Of a stretch of 64,000 nt of DNA, positions 48,778 through 59,912 are shown piece by piece. The stretch covers positions 744,001 to 808,000 of the forward strand of contig JAMPIV010014841.1 in the NCBI GenBank assembly GCA_024509875.1, in the 5' to 3' direction. The stretch's first letter is position 1. Each line of letters starts with the position of its first letter. A program made the translations under genes and the position numbers. The stretch is from Oreohelix idahoensis. Lineage: Eukaryota > Mollusca > Gastropoda > Stylommatophora > Oreohelicidae. Under the pieces are notes generated by a model. It was not told where the DNA came from. It did no database searches and was given only the letters and a program-made list of their open reading frames with translations.

Positions 48778-48990
48778 GATTTAAGATGTCAGTGAAAGCC
48801 AGGCTGAGAGAAAAGAACATAAAGAAATAGTGACATTTGTGTAGTGTAGATTTAAGATGTCAGTGACAGCCAGGCTGAGAGAAAAGAACATCAAGAAATA
48901 GTGACATTTTTGTAGTGTAGATTTAAGATGTCAGTGACAGCCAGGCTGAGAGAAAAGAACATAAAGAAATAGTGACATCTGTGTAGTTGT
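48778..48990. repeat. 71-bp tandem repeat, three units
   Basis: gatttaagatgtcagtga begins at 48778, 48849 and 48920, period 71. An isolated fourth unit is at 50525-50581. Confidence 0.95.
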
Positions 48991-49837
48991 CGTGAGGATG
49001 GTTTCTTTTTGAGGGAGAAGGTGACAGCTTGGATGAAATGGAAGAATAAAAGATAATACCTAGAGAAAAATATTCCAGACTGCAGGTTGAATGCACTGTC
49101 TCTCCTCGGGAAATAGTGTACTATAATTTTACTTACAAGAGAATTCTGGCAACTAAACAGGATATTTTCTGGACGATAAATTCTTCCTCAGGAATCCTAC
49201 AAAAGGACTGTGTAAAGCACATAAGGTTGAGAAAGAGATTTGGTGTCCAGCCATATTTAAAATATCCCGACCCAACAGAAGTTAATTGAATTATGGCTCA
49301 GCCCCCAGGGTGTAGATTTATATTACTAAAAACTAGGAACCCAATTAAATATTACAAGAAAAATAACAACAGACTCTGTTAAGTTGAATTGAATAAAAGG
49401 GTATAGATTCTCACATTTCTGAACATACATACAAAATGAAATAAAGTTTAGCTCTACTGTTTAGAAAAAAACAACTAGTTTGTCATCCTATGGACAGTAG
49501 ATCTTTTCTATGGTAATTTTGCTGGTAGGTGTTAATACTCGTCTCTCCGAAGGCCTGTAGTAGCTGCGGAGAAGATTGTGGTTCGGACTCTCTTAGTTTG
49601 GTCTGCCCCAGCACGTTGGTCTCATAACAGTTAATGGGTTCAGAGGGTGTCATTTGCTTCCCTGGACTCAGTGCACATCACAGATAAGGATGGGGTAAGT
49701 CACCTCTGCTGAATACCTCTTCTGCTTATGGGATGTGTGGTATGGTTACTGGGTGATAGGATATGGTTTGGTATAGTAAGGTAACCTGGTTATTAGGGTA
49801 TGGTGGGTAGGGGTAATCTTTGGTACAGTGGACTCGT
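48991..49837. other. Unassigned sequence
   Basis: No feature recognised. Confidence 0.4.
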
Positions 49838-49977
49838 ACCCTGGTTTGTACCATGGACCCATAACCTGGTTTAGGTACCTTGTAACCGCAACCTGAGTTA
49901 GTACCTTGTAACAGCAACCTGGGTTTGTACTTTGTAACCGCAACCTGGGTTTGCACTTTGTAACCACAACCTGGGTG
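49838..49977. repeat. 26-bp minisatellite, about five diverged units
   Basis: acctgggtttgtactttgta followed by accgca repeats with 26-bp spacing; the leftmost units are more diverged (acctggtttgtaccatggac). Confidence 0.88.
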
Positions 49978-50890
49978 GATTCGCTCAACTGAACCCTCAT
50001 GTATTTTCACAACAAGTAATACCCATTCCGGGGCCCATAGATTCAGTCTGCTTCGAATGATGGTTAGCGGTCTAATGGCTTAAAATTCACTCCACAATTC
50101 TAACTATTTTTGGTCGACCTTTTGGGTGGCATTGTTGCAAATTCTATTCTGGTACCAGGGGTATTAAGTTATCCTCATCTCAACTGGCCCTGTATCCACG
50201 GTGCAAATGTCTGCGGCCGAAGGCAGGGTTCCTGCCCCTTCTCTGATTTACGTCCAGTTCATGACACAAACAAAGGGTCGACTTCCGGACTATCGTAGCA
50301 CTATTTTTCACCTTTCAATTGGAAAGACTTACTTTTGGCCGTGAGAATCAGCTAGCGAACAGTGTGTAATATAAGACTAGAGGAGAGAGACTTTATCATT
50401 ATAAGAATGAAAAAGATATCTGAAGGGAATTAGTTTTCAATCTAGCGATAGAGATTTTTTTAGAGGAATAAAATAATAGACAGAAGAAAAAGTCGGGGAG
50501 AAGTCGTTACACGACAGTAGTAAAGATTTAAGATGTCAGTGAAAGCCAGGCTGAGAAAAAAGAACATAAAGAAATAGTGAGAGGAAAATGAAGAAGTAGA
50601 CTGACTGACTTACCCATTGCCAGGATCTTTGTGCCAGACAGAGATAAGAAGTCTTTTTCTTCGGTCCTCTTCCAAGATTTCCCTGACAAAAACCAGAGGA
50701 ACATGTGAACACCAGAAACACAGACATGACTACAAGATGAGCGAGAAGGTACAAGAATGACATAAATTATAAAATACTGGATGACAGTTCACGAAACTAA
50801 TACCTTTGAAGATACAGAAGGTAATATACGACTTTAAACATAAATTCTCCTCATCTATGTTACTCATCCTCTGCTCTCTTTCCACTCCCA
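49978..50890. other. Unassigned; includes an isolated 71-bp unit
   Basis: 50525-50581 is a lone copy of the 71-bp repeat of 48778-48990, about 1.5 kb away. Nothing else recognised. Confidence 0.55.
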
Positions 50891-50894
50891 ACTA

Positions 50895-51262
50895 CAGGCA
50901 TACCTCGGAGATATTGCAGGTTCGGTTCCAGACCACCGCAATAAAGCGAATATCGCAATAAAGCGGGCTACGCTCATTTTTTTGGCTTCCCAGTGCATAT
51001 AAAAGCCTAAAATCATGTTTACACTATGTCTATTAAGTGCGCAATAGCGCTAGGTCTAAAAAGAACAATGTACTATCAAATTAAATACTTTATTGCTAAA
51101 AATAAATGCTAATCTTCATCATCTGAGCCTTCAGCGAATCGTAATCTTTTTGCTGGTAGAGAACCAAAATCTATCGGAAGAAGAAGGCACGTTCTAATAA
51201 TAAACATGAATAATTTGAAAAAAGCGCAATAAAGCGAAGCGCAATAACGCGAGGAATGCCTG
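50895..51262. mobile_element. Tigger1-like (pogo, Tc1/mariner) element, internally deleted, 368 bp
   Basis: The left end CAGGCATACCTCGGAGATAT and the right end GAGGAATGCCTG are imperfect inverted repeats, flanked by TA on both sides (50893-50894, 51263-51264). Repeated gcaataaagcg words lie inside both ends. The inner text (ttcccagtgcatataaaag, atactttattgctaaaaa, catctgagccttcagcgaa) agrees with my memory of the human Tigger1 3' part. No transposase DDE domain fits in 368 bp, so this would be moved in trans or is dead. Confidence 0.85.
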
Positions 51263-51264
51263 TA

Positions 51265-51850
51265 CTAAGAAAACGATAACTGACAAGGTGGTAGAAAAAA
51301 CTTACAGAGAAAACTTTTCATCAAAAGTCGGGTTGTTGGTGTTATGCTGGATTCGGGTTTTACATCGCGTACGTCGGCTCTCATCTGGTACCAGGGACAT
51401 CTTCACGTAAGAATCGCAGTGTGATTTCCATGAGGAAGACAGACATCTTGCTTGGATAACTGACAATGTAATGGAAATAACTTCTGCTTAACTATTACAA
51501 CAAAAAACAACAACAACATAAATCCTGCGTCAGCGATAGCTAATAAGAAATATTAAGTAATAACTGGTGACCAGACCTCTTAGTCCAGGTTCTTAATAAT
51601 GTGTCCTTTATTTTTTTTTTTTTTTAATTTAAAGAAATGGTAGGACAGCGAACTAGAATCAAATTATCCTCATTTTCTTCCACTCATCCACCATTTTGGT
51701 CTACCTTGTTCAACCTAATTGTCGGTTATAATTAGGGGTACTTAGTGTAATTGTATCTTTAATTTTGTGCTATATTTTAATACCTATTGTTTGATGTGGG
51801 TATTGACAATTTAGTGTGGGGTTGTTTATTGGGGGGGGGGGGGGGGGTGT
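51265..51850. other. Unassigned; poly-G at 51831-51847
   Basis: Nothing recognised except the G17 run directly before the LTR. Confidence 0.5.
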
Positions 51851-52437
51851 TGTCGTGAGTTGGTCTGTTTTCACAACACGTCCTTCTGTATCCTCTGACG
51901 AAACCGCGCGCCATACTTTATGATAACTGCTTGATACACTGACCAATAAGAAGGTACCGTTCTGCAGTGTTTACTAAAGCATTGAACAGACAAAATGGCT
52001 AGGACTAATCCGTGCAACCGAGTGAAGGATGCCATTTAATTACATAAGTAGGAAAGAAGTACCACCTGGAAGAGGTCTCTAATTCTACAACGGGAATGTT
52101 GCTCTGCACGTCTGTGCAGAGACTTTCACGATCAGTAGTATAGGACGGGATAAATCTTTGGTTGAATGCATCGAGGCCTCAGGTTAGTCCATAATTTGGC
52201 TGTTTAAAGTACGCATAGAAATAAATGCATTTAGGAAAGTAACAGATTAGTAGCTAGGAAGGTGTAGAATAATACAGAGCGTATTTAAAGCTTTAGATGA
52301 AGAAAATCGCCCCAGGAATAACGTAGAAAAATAAAATCATAGTTTTCCTGATTTGCACAACTAGGCAGATTTTACAAAAAAAAATTCGGATCAAATATTA
52401 GCGAGCAGGGAAATCCCTCGGACGCACGACCTCACAC

Positions 52438-52445
52438 TATAAATA
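52438..52445 (+). promoter_or_regulatory. TATA box of LTR copy 1
   Basis: TATAAATA, 587 bp from the LTR start; the other LTR has the same octamer at 599 bp, so position and sequence are conserved. Confidence 0.6.
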
Positions 52446-52594
52446 ACGTGTATGCTAACGAAATGGGGCCAGTCATTAAAAAAAAATCACGGTGAGCGGT
52501 AACACAAGTGTTAATGCGTAGTTTGCCTTATGTATCTGAGAGCAGACCATTACAACCATTAACAGCTCGACTGTGTGTGCCTGAGGGTAAGAAA

Positions 52595-52695
<101 letters not shown>

Positions 52696-53672
52696 TTAAT
52701 GGATTAATTACAGTGTGTGTTAGAAAGTGTGTAGAACGTGTTTGAACTACTGTGTAATTTTCTGGAGGCAAAAGCCAAGCTTGTGAAAATATTCAAATCG
52801 ATTGAGAATGGTAGCAAGGTTGTGTCTATAGTTTTAGAAAAGTATTTAAAGAATTATTTCTTGATGGAATTGATCACATACCAGGAACACGAGGGAGGAT
52901 GAAAGGAATTGTTTTACTGTATTGATTAAGATATCACTTGGTATTTTCCCACAAAACCTAATAACTGTATGGAGGCGAATCATGGACAAATAGCTCTAAC
53001 TAAGGATTTGAAGGAAAATTGTATTCACAGTGAACTGAATTGTATTAATGCTGACTTGATGTGACCTGTGCGTCTACCTGCACTCTGTTGTCTGAAAACT
53101 ATCTCTCATTTCCTACTTCTGTGATAGGGAGATAGAGATAGGCAATACAATGGTGAAATTAAATATATTTTCAGGTTACATCCTGCAATTACCTGCCACC
53201 TTTAGGAGCCAGACTCCACTATAGGATTCAGAGGTGCGAGTGCCCTTTAATGATACATGGCCGGTCACCCAGATCCAAAAGCCTGGACGAGACAGTCTTC
53301 TTGCCAGACCCAAGGTGGAACAGACTACCAAATCAAAACCTCAAGCTAAGTAGCCACCCAAGGCTACTGTATAGTTTATCACAGCATCACCACAAACTAG
53401 ATAGACTACGATGAATAAAGAGTGCATTTTCGCTAGGCAAACGTCCTAGTCAGTGGTTACTTAATTCCAATAACTGTGAAGAAGATAAAATAAATCATAA
53501 AGTACAGACAGTCTACACCTACAGTGATTTCAGCCTAGAAAGGAGAACGTTCATACAAAGATAAAAGACTGTAAATAATTTTAACGATTTGCAAATGTTT
53601 TTATTTATTTAATTTTGTAATCAACTTTTGAATTCAGTGAAAGATTTTCACAAGAAAAGAAAACGTGTAAAA

Positions 53673-53678
53673 ATAAAT
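53673..53678 (+). promoter_or_regulatory. Candidate polyadenylation signal of the LTR
   Basis: AATAAA in a block, aataaattgtaaatatttac, that is unusually well conserved between the two LTRs (60601-60620 on the other strand). Confidence 0.4.
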
Positions 53679-54026
53679 TGTAAATATTTACCAGCAGACT
53701 TACTTAAATTCTTTAAGTTAAGTTACAGTTTCTGTTGGTAGATAATTAAGTTATTACCCCTAGCAGAGTTATTAATAATAATACAATTAACAGAGGAGGA
53801 TCTGGAGAGGGAACACATAGGGACTTAGAGTAATACATTACCATTTTCTCTAGGAACTTATACAGTTTGATCCTACCTTTGATGTCTATACACCCTTACT
53901 CTTTTCAGAGAAGGGGGTATTTCTTATAAGACCAGACTCTTATCTGGCACTATCCTGGTATCACCTGATACAATTTTGTGTCCAGGATACTAAAGAATTT
54001 CAATAACATCTAACCCTCTCGTGACA

Positions 54027-54640
54027 GGGGTGGATGTGTTGTTTCTTTTATTTCATGGCGTGTCTGTTTTTTTATTCATTAAGTTTTAGAACATTTTGAT
54101 TATTTTCTTTAGCTTGTTTTTTTTTCTTCTCTCAAAATAGTATTATTATTATTACTAATATTGTCACTGTTATTACGTGTACATAAAGAGGGACTTGGGT
54201 ATCCTCAACCAATGTACATGGGGTAGGGTACCACCAGGATAGAAAGATTTCAGGCACCTCTAATCCTGTGTATCGGAGTTTGAGACATACAGATGCTGGG
54301 ATTTAGAGGCATCCAGCACCTGGTATGTGACCCTGGAGACAGCTGGCACTTGACCCTTATGTCAGTCCCAGAGCCCCCTGCAATCTCGACCCTTTCGGCA
54401 CTTATGCTACAACTATTTCTTGTTTCTATCATATATTTCAATAATGAGCCCTGCCCATCTCCAACATCTATGTACGGTGTCTGATACAAAATCTCCTTCT
54501 TCACTAGTACAAAACATAGAATACATAATTTTCCCAGCAATTCCATTAAAGTTAATTTATTCATGTCTACAGGACGTAACATAACGGGTGTCCCCTAAGG
54601 CTCCATGTTAGGTTCTTGTTATTTAATATGTTTAATAATT
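54027..54640. other. Unassigned; SINE-like fragment at 54205-54290
   Basis: accaatgtacatggggtagg and caggcacctctaatcctgtg are the reverse of 32800-32875 in the segmental duplication, a dispersed SINE-head-like sequence. The rest is unassigned. Confidence 0.5.
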
Positions 54641-54649
54641 AAGAAGTCA

Positions 54650-56330
54650 AAACCCTCTAGCTCCATAAGAATCATAGCCCTTAAACAAACGAGTGTCAAG
54701 TCCTCCTGTCACGTGCCATCAGCTCAAGTTCTCTCCATGTCTTCCAGTCACGTGCCATCAGCTCAAGTTCTCTCCATGTCTTCCTGTCACGTGCCATCAG
54801 CTCAAGTTCTCTCCATGTCTTCCTGTCACGTCATATCAGCGCCAAGTTCTCTCCATGTCTTCCTGTCACGTGCCATCAGCTCAAGTTCTCTCCATGTCTT
54901 CCTGTCAAGTGCCATCAGCTCATGTTCTCTCCATGTCTTCTTGTAACGTGCTATCAGCGCAAGTTCTCTCCATGTCTTCCTGTCACGTGCCATCAGCTCA
55001 TGTTCTCTCCATGTCTTCCTGTCACGTGCCATCAGCCCAAGTTCTCTCCGTGTCTTCCTGTCACGTCATATCAGCGCAAGTTCTCTCCATGTCTTCCTGT
55101 CACGTGCCATCAGCTCATGTTCTCTCCATGTCTTTCTGTCACGTGCCATCAGCTCAAGTTCTCTCCATGTCTTCCTGTCACGTGCCATCAGCTCATGTTC
55201 TCTCCATGTCTTCCTGTCACGTCATATCAGCGCTAATTCTCTCCATGTCTTCCTGTCACGTGCCATCAGCTCATGTTCTCTCCATGTCTTCCTGTCACGT
55301 GCCATCAGCTCAAGTTCTCTCCATGTCTTCCTGTCACGTCATATCAGCACAAGTTCTCTCCATGTCTTCCTGTCACGTGCCATCAGCTCATGTTCTCTCC
55401 ATGTCTTCCTGTCACGTGCCATCAGCTCATGTTCTCTCCATGTCTTCCTGTCACGTGTTATCAGGTCAATGTCTCTCCATGTCTTCCTGTCACGTGTTAT
55501 CAGGTCAATGTTCTCTCCATGTCTTCCTGTCACGTGCCATCAGCTCATGTTCTCTCCATGTCTTCCTGTCACGTGCCATCAGCTCATGTTCTCTCCATGT
55601 CTTCCTGTCACGTGCCATCAGCTCAAGTTCTCTCCATGTCTTCCTGTCACGTCATATCAGCGCAAGTTCTCTCCATGTCTTCCTGTCACGTGCCATCAGC
55701 TCATGTTCTCTCCATGTCTTCCTGTCACGTGCCATCAGCTCAAGTTCTCTCCATGTCTTCCTGTCACGTCATATCAGCACAAGTTCTCTCCATGTCTTCC
55801 TGTCACGTGCCATCAGCTCATGTTCTCTCCATGTCTTCCTGTCACGTGCCATCAGCTCATGTTCTCTCCATGTCTTCCTGTCACGTCATATCAGCTCAAG
55901 TTCTCTCCATGTCTTTCTGTCACGTGCCATCAGCGCAAGTTCTCTCCATGTCTTCCTGTCACGTGCCATCAGCTCATGTTCTCTCCATGTCTTCCTGTCA
56001 CGTGCCATCAGCGCAAGTTCTCTCCATGTCTTCCTGTCACGTGCCATCAGCTCATGTTCTCTCCGTGTCTTCCTGTCACGTGCCATCAGCTCAAGTTCTC
56101 TCCATGTCTTCCTGTCACGTGCCATCAGCGCAAGTTCTCTCCATGTCTTCCTCATCATTTTCATTTGTCTCCAGCTCTCTTCTCCGTGTGTTTTTGATCT
56201 ACCTCTGCCTCCCTCACCCCGAAGATTCCAGAACAAGGCATGTCATGTAATGTTATCATCTGGATTCCTCAATGTGTGTCCTATCCATCGCGTGCATCCT
56301 CTTTTCATCTATTTTTATTAATAATTTACC
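54650..56330 (-). pseudogene. LINE C-terminus in which one 39-bp segment is repeated 37 times
   Basis: The minus strand from 56310 reads RWIGHTLRNPDDNIT, a stop, HALFWNLRGEGGRGRSKTHG, WRQMKMMRKTWRELALMARD, then 13-residue repeats of MARDRKTWRELEL, and leaves the array near 54710 into a degraded DRRT.HSFV.GL.FLWS. This matches the single-copy order at 9990-9850 (RKTWKELERMAQDRKT then HVFVEGLCSLG). It is a LINE polyprotein end whose conserved ARDRKTWR motif has been amplified. The plus-strand 542-residue frame through the array is an artefact. Confidence 0.8.
54705..56150. repeat. 39-bp minisatellite, about 37 units, with higher-order pattern
   Basis: Unit ctcaagttctctccatgtct plus tcctgtcacgtgccatcag. 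Variants at two positions (cacgtgccatcagctcaag, cacgtgccatcagctcatg, cacgtcatatcagcgcaag, cacgtgttatcaggtcaatg) occur in repeating order, with the series B-A-C-B-B at units 15-19 and 26-30. Most units contain the E-box palindrome CACGTG. Confidence 0.97.
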
Positions 56331-56437
56331 ATTATTCCCACGCCCCTTCCTTCATGAAGGTTGAATGATGTTAGCTGATGACACCAAGCTTACTGTTGCA
56401 GGCTTGGATATTAGCTCAATTTAGCCGGAGCAAGAGC

Positions 56438-56619
56438 GTGCACGCTGGGACCCGAATGATGGTGAACTATGCCTGAGTAGAAAGAAAGCCAGAGGAAACC
56501 CTGGTGGAGGTTCGTAGCGATTCTGACGTGCAAATCGATCGTCAAACTTGAATACAGGGGCGAAAGACTAATCGAACCATCTAGTAGCTGATTCCCTCCA
56601 AAGTTTCCATCAGGATAGC
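56438..56619 (+). rRNA. 28S rRNA fragment, pseudogene, about 182 bp
   Basis: gtgcacgctgggacccgaa, gatggtgaactatgcctgag, ttctgacgtgcaaatcgatc, ggggcgaaagactaatcgaa, catctagtagctg and caggatagc follow the order of the conserved 28S core after expansion segment D2. Differences from the conserved sequence are mostly G-to-A and C-to-T (gattccc for ggttccc, ccaaag for ccgaag). Both ends pass straight into LINE-related sequence, so this is a displaced, decaying piece, not an rDNA unit. Confidence 0.92.
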
Positions 56620-56639
56620 GGGCTGCGACGTCCCTCTGG

Positions 56640-57010
56640 ACTCACCAGCATAGGCATGCTGCATGGGCAACAGCTTGACCTCTTTATCCAAGCGCAAAAC
56701 CGTGTGCCCACCGAGACATCGTTCCGTAACTGCCCATCATCATGTGACGTATTCTTTCCAGAACGTTGTCTCCATTACAGCTGCTCTGAACGCATCACGA
56801 TTCTGGGCAGGTCGACCTGCATCAGCCAAAGACAAGTTCAGACTCTCTGTGATGTCCTGGGTCCACCGTCGTCTAGGTCGACACCTTCCCCTTTTTCCAG
56901 GGACCATGTCTTCCATCACTATTTTTTCCAGACTATTATGTCTTTTTATATAACCGAAAAATGTCAGCTTCCTTATTGCGATGGTATTCAGGAGCCAATT
57001 TTCCTCTAGT
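56640..57010 (-). pseudogene. LINE C-terminal fragment, minus strand
   Basis: The minus strand from 57000 reads LNTIAIRKLTFFGYIKRHNS, then MVPGKRGRCRPRRRWTQDIT and a stop near 56740, the GHIKRH / GKRGR.RPRRRW end of an RTE-like protein. No initiator Met. The left edge touches the 28S fragment. Confidence 0.75.
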
Positions 57011-57845
57011 TTAGTGAGTGCAGTACTTCTCTGTTAACTGCCCATGTAATGTTTAAAAAAAAAAAAAACCCCAATTACTGAGCAAGTGCTACTTGCAGTT
57101 GCCAAAGGTCTCCGAAGAATCAATGAAAGACAAGGAGCATTGTTTCATCTTCATGTTGTAAAAGGCAACTTATGTGAGGCTTGTGCACGGAGCTGACAAT
57201 CTCATAATTTAAAAGACACTGCGACAGAAACCACTGCTGCAGGACTATATGTGTTAACACGGGCAGGGAGGCCAACCACAGGGGCGACTCCATGCTCAGT
57301 AAGGATAGAGAAAATAGATGAATCAATAAATAATAAGAAAATTATCTGAGCTCTGGTTGTTGTAAACCAATCATTGCACTAGAATTCTCAAGTGTAGTAT
57401 ACAGCAAGGACTAGTTCTTAAAAAAACAAACTCTATCAACGTTATAAAAAATGCAGTTCTTGTGCTCGAATTTTAGGTTGATACTCAGCCATGCTCGTAT
57501 AAAAAACCATCTTAGTTATTGCTCTAATGTTTGCAGTTCTGATAGAGGAGCATTTTGTTTATTTTCCTCAGACAAAACTATTCCTTGTATACAATAGGAT
57601 TTTTCTTGGCTCCAACACGTCTTTGTTGATCAAACAAAGAATTGGAAACGCAAATATGATGACTGGCAGATATATCAAACCTGGAGGTCCAAGATCTAGA
57701 GTTAAAAAAAAAAAAAAAACAAAGACAGCAAAACTGTATGAAGTCTGCATAATAACAGTTTTCTTCTATGAAGTTGAGTCGTGAAAACTATGGGAAAATA
57801 GAAAGTATCCTTTAAGGATTGGAACAAACAATCGAGGACCATTCG
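57011..57845. other. Unassigned sequence
   Basis: Two A runs (57055-57068, 57705-57719); otherwise nothing recognised. Confidence 0.4.
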
Positions 57846-57945
57846 TTACTTATATTTCTTTTCTATTGTCTCATTTATATTTCTTTTCTGTTGTCTCACT
57901 TATATTTCTTTTATGTTGTCTCACTTATATCTCTTTTCTGTTGTC
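57846..57945. repeat. 25-bp minisatellite, four units, derived from SINE-2
   Basis: ttatatttcttttctgttgt plus ctcac, repeated. The SINE-2 piece right after it has cacttatatttatcttctgt plus tgtc just after its B-box, so the array is an expansion of that SINE segment. Confidence 0.85.
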
Positions 57946-57949
57946 ATGG

Positions 57950-58085
57950 ATGACCCTCGGTTCGATTCCCAGTAAGCCAATCACTTATATTTATCTTCTG
58001 TTGTCCGGTGTCGTCCTTGATGTCCAACGAGTACCTACCTGTTAATTACCTTTATTTATTTACTATTCACACTACTCGGGTTTCC
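57950..58085 (+). mobile_element. SINE-2 fragment
   Basis: ctcggttcgattcccagtaa then gccaatcac is the B-box region of SINE-2 (compare 11159-11185). The 3' part, tatttatttactattcacac and tcgggttt, matches 11270-11300. Confidence 0.65.
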
Positions 58086-58179
58086 TTCATTATTTAGTTG
58101 AGAATTTGAAGGTAAAGTTTCAAAAACAATATTAAAAATAACACGAAAAGATACGGTAAGAAAGGCAAGATCGTACAGG

Positions 58180-58300
58180 CACCAAGACAATCAATCTCGA
58201 CATTAAACGAAGGATATGGAAATGGATCGTCCATATACTAGGCATGAGACAAGAAATATGGCACACAGAATACACAGTCAAACATAACAGAGGAATATTG
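58180..58300 (+). pseudogene. Small LINE C-terminal relic
   Basis: Reads NLDIKRRIWKWIVHILGMRQ, like the RR.WKWIGHVLRM motif of LINE C-termini; nothing usable on either side. Confidence 0.45.
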
Positions 58301-58459
58301 CTCCATACCATGAGGAGACTAACTTTTCAGACTGAAAACCAGCCACAGCAGACGACCTTTTTAACGAATACAAAATGGAATATACAGACGTATGTCCATG
58401 TTATGAAGACTAGCACACAGTAAAACACGCCCTCCAGCAGCGTTGCCATTCTGAATTTT

Positions 58460-58905
58460 GAAAAAAAAAGTCTTGATATATGGATGCGAGTCATGGACAG
58501 TGACTACAACCCACAAAAGCCAGATCCAAACCTCAGAAATGAGGTATCTGAGGAAGGTGGTTGAAGTAACAAGAAGAGACATGGTCCGCAACCAGACGAT
58601 ACGTCAAGGCCTAAAATTCCACCCCCTGCAGACCCAAGTAGAACAGTCCCAACTAAGATGGTTTGGCCATGTCTGCAGAATGGGAGAAGATCGGCTACCA
58701 CGACAAGCATGGGAAACAAAGAGACAGGGATCCAGACCCCCAGGACGACCCAGAGTCCGCTGGGAGGACAACATTAGACACTCTTTGAAGGACCGAGGAC
58801 TAGAATGGAACCAGGTCAGGAGGAAGACAGCCGATAGGATAGTCTGGCGCTCTCTCTTCCAAACCTCTTTACATCACGGTAGAAGGGGAGCGACTAAGTA
58901 AGTAA
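58460..58905 (+). pseudogene. LINE C-terminal fragment with (AAGT)n tail, 147 aa open
   Basis: [78 protein letters not shown], then gcgactaagtaagtaag. Same family as 23064-24723. The longest open copy of this 3' end outside that element; 5'-truncated just after an A9 run. Confidence 0.88.
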
Positions 58906-59912
58906 GAAAAAAAAAACACCCAGATATCGGCGACTGACTATTTTGTGCTACTTTGGACGATTTTGGGGCTATTTTGGCCGATTTTGGGCGAAAATCTAGG
59001 TGGCGTTCTTGAACTAATGAAGGAAAATGACACCTATACGGGACCCAAAAACAACTTAGTGGCAACACTCTCCTCCAGCAACGTCGGCTACGTGCGTGAA
59101 GCAGGTTATCAGCATGCCCTTCCGCCAAACCCCTGGGGGTAAGAAGAGAAACTGTACGACGTGAAGCGTGAGACAGGCCCGTCAATTTTATGAAAGAAAC
59201 TGAGATGTGGTTTGTTATATGACAATGAACGACGACAAAGAAGAGGACAGACTGGCCAAGATAGGAAGTGGAACTAGACTTCTATAGGGATATTGTGAGA
59301 ATAGAAGGCCTACAGGGACACCAGCTGAGGCAATACTCCAAAACAAAAGACAAAGTAGGAGGTAGTTACAGAACTGGACTGAATAGAGACAATGGATGTG
59401 TCTGCTTTATCTGCTTCCAAGCGTGACGATGATTAATGATGACTGATGATGATGGCGTCAAAAATTAAATTTAATTGTCATTTTCACCACCATCACAACC
59501 AAGGAATGTTTCCTGTTCAGGACTTTTACCATTTAAGGCTTAAGGCAATACTCCCTGATGAAAGAAAATCAAATTGGAAGATAGGCCCAGTGTCTATCTC
59601 CGCCTAGTGCGCCTTCATTTGTGACGACGACTGATGATGATGTTAATCTTGTTATTTTATTCAGTCGGTGATTCAATTAACAGTACAAGTTTGTGAGCAT
59701 TTAGCAACCTAGATTCACTGTGACTGGAAACACCGAGAACAGACTGTGTCAGGAAAGGGGGAACCTAGAGAACAACTGTATATGCCCCCCCCCCCTCCCC
59801 CCTTTAAAAAAAAATGATGACTGATGGATGGCATCGACACAAAATATACAGAACCTATTTATAACAGCATAAGAACTATCACCAGAAACATTAAAATCAT
59901 TCCATTTTTATA
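58906..59912. other. Unassigned; two LINE-tail-like GATGAT stretches
   Basis: 59430-59456 and 59625-59642 end in tgatgatgatg like the tail of the 27308-30780 LINE. The sequence before them may be decayed C-terminal or 3' UTR, but I could not read a convincing frame. Confidence 0.35.
59766..59801. repeat. C-rich run
   Basis: cccccccccctccccccc, low complexity. Confidence 0.85.

Noticed and set aside
54693..56321. 542-residue plus-strand open frame with SSCHVPSAQVLSM repeats
   Set aside because: The unit is 39 bp, so every frame stays open. The flanks show a LINE C-terminus on the other strand; no domain or start context.
56360..56400. Plus-strand LADDTKLTV, an RT motif C look-alike
   Set aside because: Only about 10 residues with no other RT motif in frame; too short to call.
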